Origin: Straminergon stramineum
Lineage: Eukaryota; Streptophyta; Bryopsida; Hypnales; Calliergonaceae
Direction of reading: 5' to 3'
Assembly: GCA_963920665.1 (NCBI GenBank)
Contig: OY987265.1
Span: 22,139,001 to 22,203,000 of the forward strand
DNA length: 64,000 bases
Each line of letters starts with the position of its first letter. Position 1 is the first letter of the stretch. The notes under the pieces are model-generated. The model saw only the letters and a list, made by a program, of their open reading frames with translations. It searched no databases and was not told where the DNA came from. Made by a program: the position numbers and the translations under genes. Positions 50,768 through 62,822 of the stretch are shown piece after piece.

Positions 50768-52823
50768 TGTCAAATGTGTAACTTGTGAGTTTTTTGTTAT
50801 GGGATTCACATGTTTTCTACTAAATTTTTTGGAAAATTTACCACTTTTTTGAAGGACTAAATTAACTTCTTTTTAAAGTTTAAAGATAATGATTTAATGG
50901 GTAGATCACTATGCCATCCAATTATAGGGCTACTTCTTTTCTTGGGTAACTCCTCCCATATCTTCATACTCATTTAGATGATCATAGTAGTCATTGAAAA
51001 TCTTCTTCATGGTCAATAATGAATAGTTATCCTAAAAAGAGATAAAACATATAATAAAGACTAGAGACTTTTTTTTGGCAAAATAGTGCCAAGTTGCATT
51101 AGGACAATATAGTATGGCTAAAAAAAGGCAACATTGGGGGAGATTTGAAGAAATAAGGGGTTGTTTTAGGCTTGTTCTCCATGTTGTTCCCACAACAATG
51201 AGGGCACAGCTAACTACTATAAGCTGTCATAAAAATTAAAAAACATAAAAAAATTGGTCGTGAAATTGAAAAAAAAAAAGTCTAAAAACAATTCAACAAA
51301 AAAATCTAATGTGGCTGCCTCTTGACCACATCAATACATTACAGTGGCACAGTTCACTAAGTTCCTGACTGCCGAGAACTCATAGTCTTCTATTTGGCCA
51401 AATCTCTTCTAATTCAAGTTGTAAAGTTTTTTTGCAAGAAAATTTCAAATTAAAAAAAAATCTTGGACAAAATCGCTAGATTGTAGATGAAAATAGAATT
51501 ATAGACATGTGATATGTGCTAATGTGATATTTTGTATTCAATATGTGATGAATGTTGAAATTTGGAGCATCCCTATAACATTTTATATGGCCACTATGGC
51601 ACTTCATAAAAAATGAAAAGAAGCCTTGATAAGGATATCTTTATTGTAAGAACTTCTGAGCAAAATTCCCATAATAATGAACTAACAAGAGATTGACATG
51701 AAGACAAGGATTGGCCATAATACCATTGTCATAGAGCATATTTTGACTTTGAGCTTGTTGAATTGGATTTCCAAATCACATTTTTTTTAGGTCATCACAA
51801 ATCATGTTACTTCATGAAAAGATTTTTTTTTAAATGATTTTTTTGTTTCAATTTAATACAATAATGTGAATGTGATGATTGCTCATTTGACTTTATTACC
51901 TAGTCAAGATTGAGCATTAGGAAGTATTTTTCAAATCTAGCCAAATTTTTCTATTTTCTTAGGAGCAAAAATTAGTGGCATGATAATGTCATTGTAAAAA
52001 AATTGTGTGTAATTTGGTGATGACCTTTAATAAGATTCAATAGAATTAGATTAGCTAATATTTAATGGTGTGATGACATTTACAAATTTTTGTATTGACA
52101 AATATAGGGTGCAATTGAATATCATTGAAGCCAAATGATTACAATATGGAATTTTGAGACTTAATTGAAGCTATGACTATTTCTAGAACTCTAATTTATC
52201 TTCCTTTACAAATGTCCTTGCATTCTCAATGTGATTCTAGTCTTTTGATTGAATACTTTCAAATTCCTATTTTTGTATTAGATATGGGCAATTTCCAAGT
52301 TCCTTCCATGAAGTAGGTGTTCATTATTCTTGCCTTTTGATTTAGTCTAAGTAGAAGTAGCTAAGATCTAATTTCAATGCTTTAGGGTTTATAGAATGTG
52401 CGTGTCATGTTTGAAGTAAGGTAGGAGGCCCTAAAATAGTTCAAATTCTAATAGCATTCTCTAATGCAAAAGTACATATGTATTGCTTTCTCCAATGTAC
52501 CAATTGCATTTGTCCATGTACCAACAATGAAAATATCAAGGGGTGGACCCTTTTAGAGCCTTTTGTGATTCCAACTTCAAAATTCATAACTAATTCCACA
52601 AAGGTTTAAAAAATATGAAACAACTTGGATTAAACACCAATTCGACTTGTTTTTCAAGTGAAAATTATTGAAGTCAAACTCCCTTAAATTTCAAATCAAT
52701 TGGTAAATGATTGCTTTAAGGATCCCTACATTATTTATTTGCAAACCATTCATTTAGGGTTACTTTATCTTCAATTGGTGTAGGTTATTTTGCATGACTG
52801 TGCTCCCATCAACTTCAAAGTTC
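50768..52823. other. AT-rich intergenic, nothing recognised
   Basis: Two kilobases of AT-rich DNA without ORFs of note or recognisable element ends. Confidence 0.3.
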
Positions 52824-53053
52824 TTAACCCTTAAACGTCAGACTAATGACCATGGAAATCATGCATTTTGGAACCGCATGACATCATCCACTTAAAAAAA
52901 ACAAAACAAAATCATTGGGAGTCAAACTACTGTAAAACATCTCCCCTTTCAACCCCTATTTTCAAGGATGAATAGTTGCAATTCTGTCCTACACAGGAGA
53001 ATTCCTTGTCATTCATTGGAGAAAAAAACGTCCACCATGTTGTTTATGGTTAA
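52824..53053 (-). mobile_element. TTAA-bounded MITE, copy 2 (230 bp)
   Basis: Ends TTAACCCTTAAACGTC and, on the other strand, TTAACCATAAACAAC. It is the inverted counterpart of copy 1 at 38,320-38,553, alignable along the full length. Confidence 0.7.
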
Positions 53054-53449
53054 GATTGGGACTTGGGACCGTTATTAACTGATACAGCTGCTGTTGCAAT
53101 CCTGTACAACAGGTTTTGCTTGAATTTATCTTCACTTTCTCTCAGATATCATCTTCACTGTGTTTTTGCTGTTCCAAAGCCAGTTAGGATCAATGTGCTT
53201 GCAAGCTGACTTGCATCATGTGGTTGGCTGCTATTTCCTGATGGATTCCATTTCACATGACATTGATGTAGCTATCAATTTGTAATAAGCTTAGTTTCAT
53301 GGGATTAAAGCTGCACTTTTTATCTCTTAATGTAATTCATTTTGTGTTTGGATTAGGTGAACCATTCTTAACATGAACTTCAAAGTATCTTCATCACTTA
53401 TTATAGGATCCAAGCTTCCTCGCTGGCTGAAAAAAGGTACTTCCATGTT

Positions 53450-53690
53450 GTCCCTCTTCCGTGGCTCTGTCATTTGGATTGCTTGGTTGGACCAGAACGC
53501 CATGTGCTTCAACAACTCCCCTTGGCCTCTACAGAAACTCGAATAGATGCTTTGGGAAGCCCTTACAGATCATGCCCGGGGTGCTTGTCTTAAAAACAAG
53601 GAAACTCTGCAAGGTATACCCCAACAAGGCCGACATTTTCCTGAGGTGCTTTGACAACACCAGTGATCCCAAAACTGGCTAAATTTCGCT
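53450..53690 (+). pseudogene. Decayed non-LTR retrotransposon (LINE) ORF2 C-terminal remnant
   Basis: Plus-strand sequence resembles the region just after reverse transcriptase in plant LINEs (zf-RVT end): GSVIWIAWLDQNAMCFNN..WPLQKLE, then LWEALTDHARGA, and, in another frame, KLCKVYPNKADIFLRCFDN. It is broken by an in-frame TAG after WPLQKLE and by a frameshift near 53590. GC content is higher than in its surroundings. The following ~0.7 kb (to about 54,430) may be the element's 3' part. The identification is by pattern only. Confidence 0.45.
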
Positions 53691-55490
53691 CAGTTGCTAC
53701 TTGCTACTTAATTTTTTCAGGCCCTCAGTGTTAAATTTGAAAAACTCTTCCAAAAATGAACATTTGGCTAATTTCACTGAACCCATTCTGGGATCGCTGG
53801 ATGACACTTGGTTGCAAACCAGTTTCTTTGGGGTGCGTTGCAGACTTTCAGTGCAATGGAGACTAGAGTAAACTTGCCATTTACTGCACACATCCAAAAA
53901 CCACAGAACAATTGTTGTCATTTATCATACACTAACTGCACAATGCAACTACCAATTCAATTGTCACAGGAACAAAATTTTGTATCACCACCCAATGATT
54001 GCACACCATGTGGTGAATGGTTGCAAGGAATTTTTAACTAGAGTTTAGCTTCATTGCCTTTACATTGCAATAAAATTTGTAAGAAGAAATCTTTTTGCAT
54101 TTTGTTTTTTGAAGGTGAATCTTAACATGACATTTAATGATCACACCAAATTTCAAAACATGCAAGTCTCTTTATTTATGTGGAGAAGGATTTGAATTTT
54201 GTCTGTGCAGTGATTGGCAAGTTTACCATAGCTCTTCCCAGCATTGGGAGGTTTAATTAATTGTTCCGATTTTCTGTTTGGTCCTAGAGGTCCTGCCCTC
54301 CTTGTGTGCAGGGTCTGTTGTTCTGTTTGTGGTGTTTTAGGTGGCTGTCTGAAAACGAAAAAAAATCTTGCCAGGGACTTGCTCCCCTGGTTTGTTGTAC
54401 CTTTTCCTCCATCACTGGAAATTGTCCATGTGTTTCAAGAAAAAAAACCTGAGTATCTTCATCATGCAGGTTTCTTTGTACGTGATAACATGTGCCTTAG
54501 ACATTGTGTTCTATTCATTGGTTTATGTGTGTGTAAGGCAGTTACTGCCTCTTTTGAGCACATTTGTGAGAAACTGCCACTTTTGGAGAAAACCATTACA
54601 AAAGGGATACATGTGTCATTTTCCCATTGGTTGTAAAAATTTTACACAAACTTTGATAGGGGTACATGTGTCATTTTTTCATGGAATATAAAACTTTTAC
54701 TGCCAAAATTCTCAAATGGATACAATTGTAGTTTTTAAAAAAAAAAAACATTTTCATTCAAATTTTCTGCCAATTTTGAGGCTTGTAGTTTAGTTCAATC
54801 CTAAAATCTTCATACCATCATGTACTTAATGGCATCCTTAAATCTTGAAAATCTTAACAACAACGATTTTGCACACACATTCTTCGAAACTTTGGCAATC
54901 CTTTAGCCTCGGGCACTTGGAAGAGTATACAAGGAATTCATTAATGCTAGATGTTTCATAGAGAACATTACTTCCACTATAATCATGCAGAAGACAATAG
55001 AACCAAAAAAAAGTCTTGTAGAGTGAGCATCTGATCAGCGTACAACAAATGAGTAACTTTCACTTTCTCCATCTCCACAGCCATCACAAGAAACATAGTC
55101 CAATTCTAGTGCAATATAACTTCATACATTCAAAATTAACTTCCTTCATTACATGAATATGAATTCGGATGAATATTTTACAATGCCATTAACGTTAATT
55201 ACAAATCAGGAAAAGAAAAATTACCCTAAATTACAAATATATCCATGCACATACAACCTTAGAGGCATAATATTACTTCAAAGCGAATCTAATATTGTTA
55301 GTAGTCTTCTACTCTTAGTGACTCAGTTCTGTACAATGGCATATTGACTTGGAATTCAACTACAGAAGCACATTGAAGTAGGACTGTAAATAACTTCCAC
55401 CCTAATTATATGTGGCAAATCACTTAATGTCATGCTTAATGAGCTACACACTCAGGAACATAAAATCAACCCAAACCCTACAAAACTCAC
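53691..55490. other. Intergenic, possibly LINE 3' region; no gene seen
   Basis: Several short ORFs on both strands without recognisable products. If the exon at 55,491-55,629 belongs to a live gene, its later exons should lie here or further left; I could not find them. Confidence 0.3.
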
Positions 55491-55629
55491 CGGAATGAGA
55501 GTAATCAAACATGGTGTACTTAGACAGCGTCATCACAATGCGCAGAAACCCACAACAGCACGATAGCATTCTTTTGAAAGCTTCTTCTTCAAGACCTCTG
55601 ACGTCGACCCTCGCACCTTCAACATCCAT
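55491..55629 (-). CDS. Isolated first coding exon of an unidentified gene
   Basis: An ATG at 55629 opens 46 codons plus one base and ends at a strong donor (G|GTGAGT at 55490). The peptide starts MDVEGARVDVRGLEEEAFKR and continues with a Cys-rich hydrophobic stretch and TLSKYTMFDYSHS. I do not recognise it. The upstream 300 bp hold an E2F-type site and four AACGG motifs, suggesting a cell-cycle gene. No second exon was found in the AT-rich, repeat-containing DNA to the left, so it may be a gene fragment or a gene with long introns. Confidence 0.35.
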
Positions 55630-55769
55630 AATGACAGTTTGGATCTACTTCTGAAACAAATTCTCCCAGAGCACCAAGTGTAGAGCACCAAGCATAGAGA
55701 AAACAAAGAGCAGAGCGCAAAGAAAATGGAATGCAGAGATAGGAGCACAACTCAGCTAAATCACATGGG

Positions 55770-55927
55770 GCGCCAAATCCTACCTTCCTTAGATAGATCA
55801 ACGGTTCCAGTTATTTATTTCAACAGTGCTATATCAACGGTTGTACCAGTTTGACACATTTTTCTAATATGATCAACGGTCCACTTTCACCACCATTCGC
55901 GGCCAGTTTATTTAATGAGATCAACGG
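55770..55927 (-). promoter_or_regulatory. E2F site plus four AACGG (MSA-like) motifs
   Basis: GCGCCAAA at 55770-55777 is a perfect E2F/DP site (TTTGGCGC on the minus strand). ATCAACGGT occurs four times in one orientation, with AACGG cores at 55800, 55836, 55875 and 55923, that is 36, 39 and 48 bp apart. AACGG is the core of the MSA element bound by three-repeat MYB factors in G2/M genes. All lie 140-300 bp upstream of the ATG at 55629. Confidence 0.6.
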
Positions 55928-55930
55928 TGC

Positions 55931-57574
55931 TCGTGGGGGGTGGGGTAATTTTAAAAAAGCAGATCCAACAGTCCATATTTATTGGCAGCAAGGGGGGGTG
56001 CACAGGGCTACCTGCCACTTTGGGCCACATTGTTGTCTTCATGACGAGGGCACAAGGGCAAAATTGCATTGACGACAAAAGGTTCATCAATCGTTTCTGA
56101 AAGTCAGCACTAGTACAAGGGCTTCATTTTGTGCTCCAATATTCGTTCAAAATTCAAACGTTGCTTCAATGTTCTCCATGTTGTTCTTACATTTGTTTCC
56201 AAGTGATTGCATTGTCCCATAATCTTAGTCAAAGTAGAGGGGGAGAGAAGGTATTTAAATTGCATGAAGTTCGAACCTCTAGCTCTCTAACTGAGTACTT
56301 CATTGAATTGAAAAACATATCTCTTTGAAGATGGTTCTACTAAAAAGAATACTATATAGTATAAAAAATATATAATATGGAAGTATATAAAAATATGAAG
56401 TTGTTTATAAAATATTGGATTATATGATAAAAAGTAGATATTAATAAATTCTACCATTATTAATTTTATATGAGCAATGCTACAAGAATATACTTGAGGA
56501 GTGAAATATTGATTGGGAAAGCTCCATTCAAGATCAAAACAGATCTTTCCAATGCAAGATGCAAATGTTGTAAAAGCAATGCCCCAAACCTGGCTAAATT
56601 GGTAGCAACAATTATGTACCATTATAAATACTGTTTGGCAACTTTGATTTTAAGGATCCCATAGTGTTAAAAGTACCCCCTTTGTAGTGTCTAAACCCTC
56701 CAAAATGCTAGCCCTAATTAAGGTACGATATAGTAAAATTCAACTTGTAGTAATTTAAAGTGATAATTATGACATTAACAAAATTGTGTCACGCACATTC
56801 ATTAGAAGGAATGTGAGGTCATGAGAGGGATGTCTCCCTTTGTCCTTCATTCTTCAAGACCCCTACATTCTCCACATTGTTCTTGTCATTTTCAAATTCT
56901 TAGTAGCCCCTTGGAGCTTCGCTTCATCTCAATTTTTGAAATTAAAAGACAAATTTTACTAGAATTGCATTTTGAAAACCTTATTAACAATGCAATGGAG
57001 TTACCTTTTTAAGTCATGAAATATTGTCCTTCATTTGCTCCGTCTTTCAATCACCGTTCAAGATTATATTTGAATTTTAATTCAAAATTTTATTTTTTTG
57101 GAATGACAATAGAGGCGTGATTGCAAGCACTATAGTCACTTTGAATTATTGCTACCCTATAAATATTAAGTTTTTGGTGTCACTCATGGACCTCAAGCCA
57201 CAAAGAACACTCATTTTAACTTTTTCATACATCAAATGGCACTTAGAAAATTTTGACCTGATTTTGTGACTTAGAATTGAAAAGATGAGGTCAAAACCTC
57301 AATTTAGAAAGAAAAAATTCAATGTGATTAGAATGCATGCAAAAATAAAAGCTAAAAATTGTATGGGTGGGACTAACAACTCAATGTGATTGAAGTGCAT
57401 ACAACAATGTCTTGTTGTCATTCCAAAGAAAGTAAAGAATTGAATCAAAATTCAAAGACAAACTAGAATAAGAACTAAAAGAAGGAACAAATGAAGGTCA
57501 ACATCTTATAACTTAAAGGATAACTCTAGAGCAACATTGAAGAAAAGTTGCTTTGGCAACTTGCATTTATTGTA
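55931..57574. other. Intergenic, nothing recognised
   Basis: GC content falls to AT-rich by about 56.3 kb. Short ORFs only. Confidence 0.3.
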
Positions 57575-57821
57575 TTAACCCCTAAGTGCCTACTACAATT
57601 TTCTTGCAATCTTGATGGTTTTGACCCTAGTATAGAGATTTAGGTACCAAAAGCAAAAAATGAAATCCAAAAGACTTCACTATTGAAATAGCTTCCTAGT
57701 TAGGGCACACTAATAGCAAGATTAGGAGAGTTTCCACCATCTAAATAAAATTTCGGCCACTTTTTCTTGAAATAAAATTGTGAGAGGCGACACTTGGGCG
57801 ATGGGGGCACTCATGGGTTAA
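57575..57821. mobile_element. TTAA-bounded MITE, copy 3 (247 bp)
   Basis: Ends TTAACCCCTAAGTGCC and, on the other strand, TTAACCCATGAGTGCCCC: inverted repeats of about 16 bp with two mismatches, each bordered by TTAA. No ORF. Confidence 0.65.
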
Positions 57822-58489
57822 TGTATATTAGTCTCTTGGCCATAAAGATTTTATTTGGGGCAATTTTTCCTAACTTGTGATTCTAGGAAAAAATATTACA
57901 GTATATTTGAGACACATTCATATCATTTTTGAATGGTCAAAATAACCAAAATCCACCCAAAACATACATAAAATAAAATATTATTGAAACATTTGGATGA
58001 AGAACTAGTCATATATTCAATATCTCAATATTCATGAATGTAAATAGCTTTGTCAATATAATCAAGATTACATTTTCAAAGAGGAGGTCCATTAAGTGCA
58101 CATTATCTACTTGATTTGCAAATTTAAGAAGTTTGACATCTTGAAATTTTTTGGGTACATTTTCCTTGAATGATAAATGGAATTGGCATCTCATCCAAGT
58201 CTTTTATTATTCTTAGGACCTTTGTAGAATTATTATGGATTTTCAAGTTGAAATCACGTAATACACTAAAAGAGACTACCTCTATTGTGTTTACTAGTGA
58301 TATGTAAGAAGAACCAATATGTACCTTTGTATCAAAGAACCCTTTGAGAGTTTGGATGCTTTACGGACCACCAACCTTACATAACATTGACAACTTGATA
58401 TTGTACCCAATGGTTAAGGTTGAGATTCTTTGCCAAATAATAAATCAAAAATGCGATTCAGTATATGTCAAACTATTAAAAGATTTTTT
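57822..58489. other. AT-rich intergenic, nothing recognised
   Basis: AT-rich sequence without recognisable features. Confidence 0.3.
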
Positions 58490-58612
58490 TTCATGTTATA
58501 GACTACCTATGTTATAAACACCTTCAAATGGTTGTACATACATTCCTACAACTAGGTTCAAGGCTTATAGGCAAATGTCTCTGTGCTCAAGTGCTAGCAT
58601 CATCGTGTAAAC
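58490..58612 (-). repeat. Dispersed TATAACATAGGTACC-rich repeat, copy D (truncated)
   Basis: Shares with copy C, in the same orientation, the CCTACAACTAGGTTCAAGGC block and the CTAGCATCAT end. The other end is missing. Confidence 0.55.
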
Positions 58613-58991
58613 ATCATGGGAACCCAAATCTCTTCAAAATTGCATGTTCTTTATACAAAATAGGATTATGGGTGTCTTTTAGAGTTGTACATTATGAAAT
58701 TGAAAGCAAAATATATGACATACTATTTTTAGGTTCAACATTCCCTATCAAATTTTCAATTAAAATTGGCAATTGTGATTTGACAGAGGACTAAAAGTAG
58801 AAAGTTTTCATTTTTTTCATTAAAAAAAAACTTGAAAAAATTAATATCCAAAATTTTTTGGCAAGTATTTTCAAGAATTTTTTTTAACAAATATGACTAC
58901 CAAGTATAGTGCTAGAGTCATTTAGAATTGAGAAGGATTTGTTAGATAGGCTGAAATACCCCCCTAAATGTCAAGCCTATGACCAAAGAAC

Positions 58992-59922
58992 TTAACCCCT
59001 AAACGCCCAAACAACATTTTTTGGCAACATAGCAATTTTGGGTAGCTTACTATGAATAGAGCTTATATTTATATTTTTTGAAATTCTCACACAACATGTA
59101 CCCAAGGCAAAACTTTAAGGCCCAACAATTTTCATAACTTTTGACTACATGGTTAAAAAGTTATTGAATGATATGTAATTTTCATTGATCTTTATACAAC
59201 CTAAAAATTTCTTAAGAAATAAATTTTTTTTAAATAAAATTTTGAAATTGGTTTTCTAGATTTATATGTATAGGGAAAGCTTTGAACCATTCTAGTTTTA
59301 TTCATGAGATGAAAGTTATGAGGAGTTTTAGTTTATAGGTAGTTTTAGATTCTCTACTCTAAAAGAAACTTTGAAGTCCTTTATTTAACTCAATTTTCAA
59401 TATTTAAAAAAAAAAATTGAATCATAGGATGTAGATTTTTTATTAAAACATTACCACCATTGGAATTGGCATTTTTCAATTCCATAACAAAATTCTTTAC
59501 AATTTAGTATTTTGAATCATTTTCTATTCTTTGTACTTACTATTTTTTTCCTATATGTTGTACAATTCCAAATGATTTGAATTTTTTCAAGCATGTAGCC
59601 CACTTGTCTAGAAGAATGAATCCAAAGAGTTACACATTGTTTTAGAATTTGTTCATACAAATGTGGCCTTGTGAAGTGCAGCTGCCTGTTTTTTCACTGG
59701 GCCAAAGAAAGATTTTTGCCAATTAAAACGCTAATATCTACAATCTAAATAGTGGAAATTTCTGAAATTTTTTCCACATCTTCTCAAATTAGTGTAGTAC
59801 AAGATCCTATGGTTACATGTGTGCAAAAATGTTTTTTTTCCTATAATTCGTTACTTGCACTAGAAATGACAATTTGGGAGTATTTTTTGGTGAAAACATA
59901 GTTGAAAACATTTAGGGTTTAA
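58992..59922 (+). mobile_element. Long TTAA-type element, copy L2 (931 bp)
   Basis: The left end is TTAACCCCTAAACGCC; the right end on the other strand is TTAAACCCTAAATG. It is bordered by TTAA and is the better preserved partner of the copy at 49,824-50,767. No transposase ORF. Confidence 0.7.
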
Positions 59923-61021
59923 TATCAAAATTGTTTGCAATGCTTACTCCTATTATTTGCCTACTTATTACTAGAAGTTTTGAGTTAATATTTAAGAAAT
60001 GGGATCTTATGCCTTCTTTTAAGTCATAATATTTTTTGATTTTGGGGAAAATGTTAGAAATTATCTTAAATTTTTTAAGAAAATATGAAAAAGAATTATA
60101 CCAAATTTAAAATTGACTTAAGTAGAATTTTATTCTACTTTAATAAATGTATTAAAATTATTGACTTTTAGATAGGGGGATAAGGAAGTAGTATTTTTCT
60201 AATTTTGTTTTGGAATTTGAATAATTGTTCTTTACAAAGTCAACTAGTAGATTTTAAAAGTTAAAAATTATAGAAATAGAAGGGAAAGAAGGAATAGGAA
60301 GGAAAAAGATGGAAACTAAAAAGAAAGTAGAGGAAGGGGAATTTAGAAGGAAGTAGGAAGTAGATTTGGAATTAATTTCCATAACTTGTATAAAAAACTC
60401 CAAAATTAAGCGGTAAGTACGAATCAAGAACGGACAAGTTGGAAAATGAAGAGGGCATTGAAGGCATCTTTGAACACCTCTTGGATGAGGTTCACTTTGA
60501 GGCAAGTGTATAATTCACCTTCTTTTCTTCAAAATCTTTTGATTAAGAGTTTAATAACTTAGCCAAATGGTAAGGTAGATTTAGACTATTAGAACTAGAT
60601 TTTCTTTAAATTTAGCTTCATAAACTTGTAGAAGAGGTTCAGAGATTTCCAAAAACATATGAAACTTAAAAAATAAATTTAAAACAAGTAAGATATGAAT
60701 GGATGAAGTTTGGGAACATTCAAGAATGAATGAAACTTATTGAAATTCATTCTAAACAGACAAGAATGGAAATTTTGGAAATAGGAAACATCTAGAATCT
60801 AGAAGTATAATTAGAAGTTGATTTTAAATTATAGGTTTTAAGTAATTAATGGATAAAGTCTGAAGTATAGATTATTAGTCAAACTTCATCCATTTATAAC
60901 TTCAATTAGGAAAGTTCAACTTTCAAGTGACTTAGCATTCTAGATAAGAGATTTCAAGCCCTGCAAGGAACAAACTCAAAATCTAAAAATAAAAAATTGA
61001 TAGAAGAAATTCAGTGCTCTT
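59923..61021. other. AT-rich intergenic with a polypurine tract
   Basis: Contains an almost pure A/G run at about 60,271-60,363. GATGAAGTTT-like phrases recur at about 60,703, 61,312 and 61,456, with a related inverted AACTTCATCC near 60,883, suggesting an old degenerate repeat. No gene seen. Confidence 0.35.
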
Positions 61022-61064
61022 AAAATTAAAAAAAATTAAATTTAAAAAAAAAAATTATATTTAA

Positions 61065-61100
<36 letters not shown>

Positions 61101-61183
61101 AATAAAAATAAAAAAAATAAAAAATAAAAAATAAAAAATAAAAATAAAATAAAAATAATAAAAATAAAAAATATATATATAAG
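61022..61183. repeat. A-rich microsatellite (AAT/AAAT/AAAAAT)
   Basis: About 160 bp of A and T only: AAT repeats, then AAAT, then AAAAAT, then a short AT run. The minus-strand ORF across it (Phe/Ile/Tyr only) is low-complexity and not a gene. Confidence 0.95.
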
Positions 61184-61510
61184 ACAAGTGAGAATCTTTC
61201 AAAGACAACCAAGTACTAATTAAAGTTTAAAATCAAATAGTAGAAGCTTAAAGGAGTCTAGAACTAGTTCATACTTGAAGAATAGACTTAAACTCTATAA
61301 AATAATGAAGGATGAAGTTTAGAATGAAAATTAAATGAAGGTAGGGAGTTTCTATTCATCCAAGGTCAAATTAGAATTTTGACAGTAGATTTTGCCTTAA
61401 AATTATAGCTCAAATTCAAAGTAAATTTGAATTTAGTAGTCCATAGAAAACCATGGATGAAGTTTGAATTGCCCTTCTAAAGGCCAAACTTTATTCAATC
61501 ATAACTTCTT

Positions 61511-61760
61511 TTAACCCCTTAAAGCCCAAGGAGCCATTTTTGAGCCTCTCACCTATTCAACAGATCAAAGTTATAACTTCATATTCCCATATTCTAAGAA
61601 ATATATCTAAATGAATTTCATATTATGATTTATACATTGAAAGGGGAAGCTCAAAAGTACAATTGACATCATGAAACAAGCTTGATGTACAATGTGCATT
61701 GTCAATTAGAGTTCAAACTTGCGAAAAGGTATAGAAATTGCTTGGGCCTTGAGGGGTTAA
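61511..61760. mobile_element. TTAA-bounded MITE, copy 4 (250 bp)
   Basis: Best-preserved termini of the family: TTAACCCCTTAAAGCCCAAG on the left and TTAACCCCTCAAGGCCCAAG on the right (other strand), 20 bp with two mismatches. No ORF. Confidence 0.75.
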
Positions 61761-62822
61761 GAAACTTTGATTCTAGCAAATTTTATCATTTTCAAAATGG
61801 TGTGATATGATATATAACTATGGGTAGTTATCTCTTTTCTCTAAATTCCTTGCTTAAAAAACACAAAATCTTTGCTTAGTTTGGTCGTTTGGCCAAATTT
61901 GATTTATTTTGAAATTTTTTATGGTTTCTTTTGTAGTTTACATCAATTAGGTATATAGAAAGATCTATTGCTTGGAAGGCACATAGGATCACATTTATGC
62001 ACCCACGTAGGATATTTTGTAACTTAAAACTAAGAACCTAGTTGTGCTCGTTGTTGCATTATAAATGTAAGCATTATGTAAAAATATATATTTCTATGCT
62101 TTTTGGATGGATTTGATTACAATAATTTAGTGAGAAAAATGATGTCAGTTGAAGTAGCTTCAAGATGACACCTTCTCACTAACAAATAAACTATATAGAG
62201 AAGGAAACATTGAAGAGCTTCATCAATTTGATGTAATTTTTCTTTGTTTTTCACTTTGAATTTTAGTTTGTCAAACTCGAGGGTCTTTTCTAAGTCTCAA
62301 GATGAAAAACTTCAACTAGAGTCTGAATTTGAATTTTTTTTGTTACAATTACTAGATCAACCTCTTTTGCCACAAGGCCTTGCACCATCACATGAGCGCC
62401 CACATGAAGAAGCTGGGCTTTCTCGATTGCCAAAAGAACCTCACATAAAGCAACAATCGTACAAGAACTTTTAGTGTGATGCTTGAGCGTTGATGATCTT
62501 ATTGCATGTTGGATGTGTTGAATCCAGAAGTCGAGAAGTGATATTTGAAGGATGTTTTGAGAGTCTGAATAATGACAAATTTTATTATATGGTAAGACCT
62601 ATCACAAGAAATTGTAGCCATCTATGTTGGTTAGAAAGGCTAATCAATCCTTCAACTAAAGAAAATCATGCAAAATATGTTGCAACTACTATCAAACGTA
62701 TCCTCAAGTTCTTAAAGATGGAGTGATATTCTTTTGGAAACTCTATTTTTTTACTTCTAATAGACATGTGCTAAGTTTGAGCTATTTTATATTTAGAAGT
62801 AATTTCAAATTTCATTTTGTAT
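61761..62822. other. Intergenic with short unassigned ORFs
   Basis: Plus-strand ORFs at 62244-62474 and 62490-62726 are the longest. Their peptides have a few charged stretches but no family I recognise. They could be decayed retroelement pieces. Confidence 0.3.

Noticed and set aside
54244..54691. Two overlapping plus-strand ORFs of over 100 codons
   Set aside because: They have overlapping frames with unlike composition and no recognisable motif; probably a LINE 3' region.
56266..56303. tRNA-like words on the minus strand (CTCAGTTAGAGAGC and GGTTCGAACTTC)
   Set aside because: A D-arm-like and a T-loop-like word are only a few bases apart, with no anticodon stem or acceptor pairing, so it is not a tRNA. 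A SINE head is possible but the A-B box spacing is too short.
61026..61208. 60-codon minus-strand ORF
   Set aside because: It is a translation of an A/T-only microsatellite.
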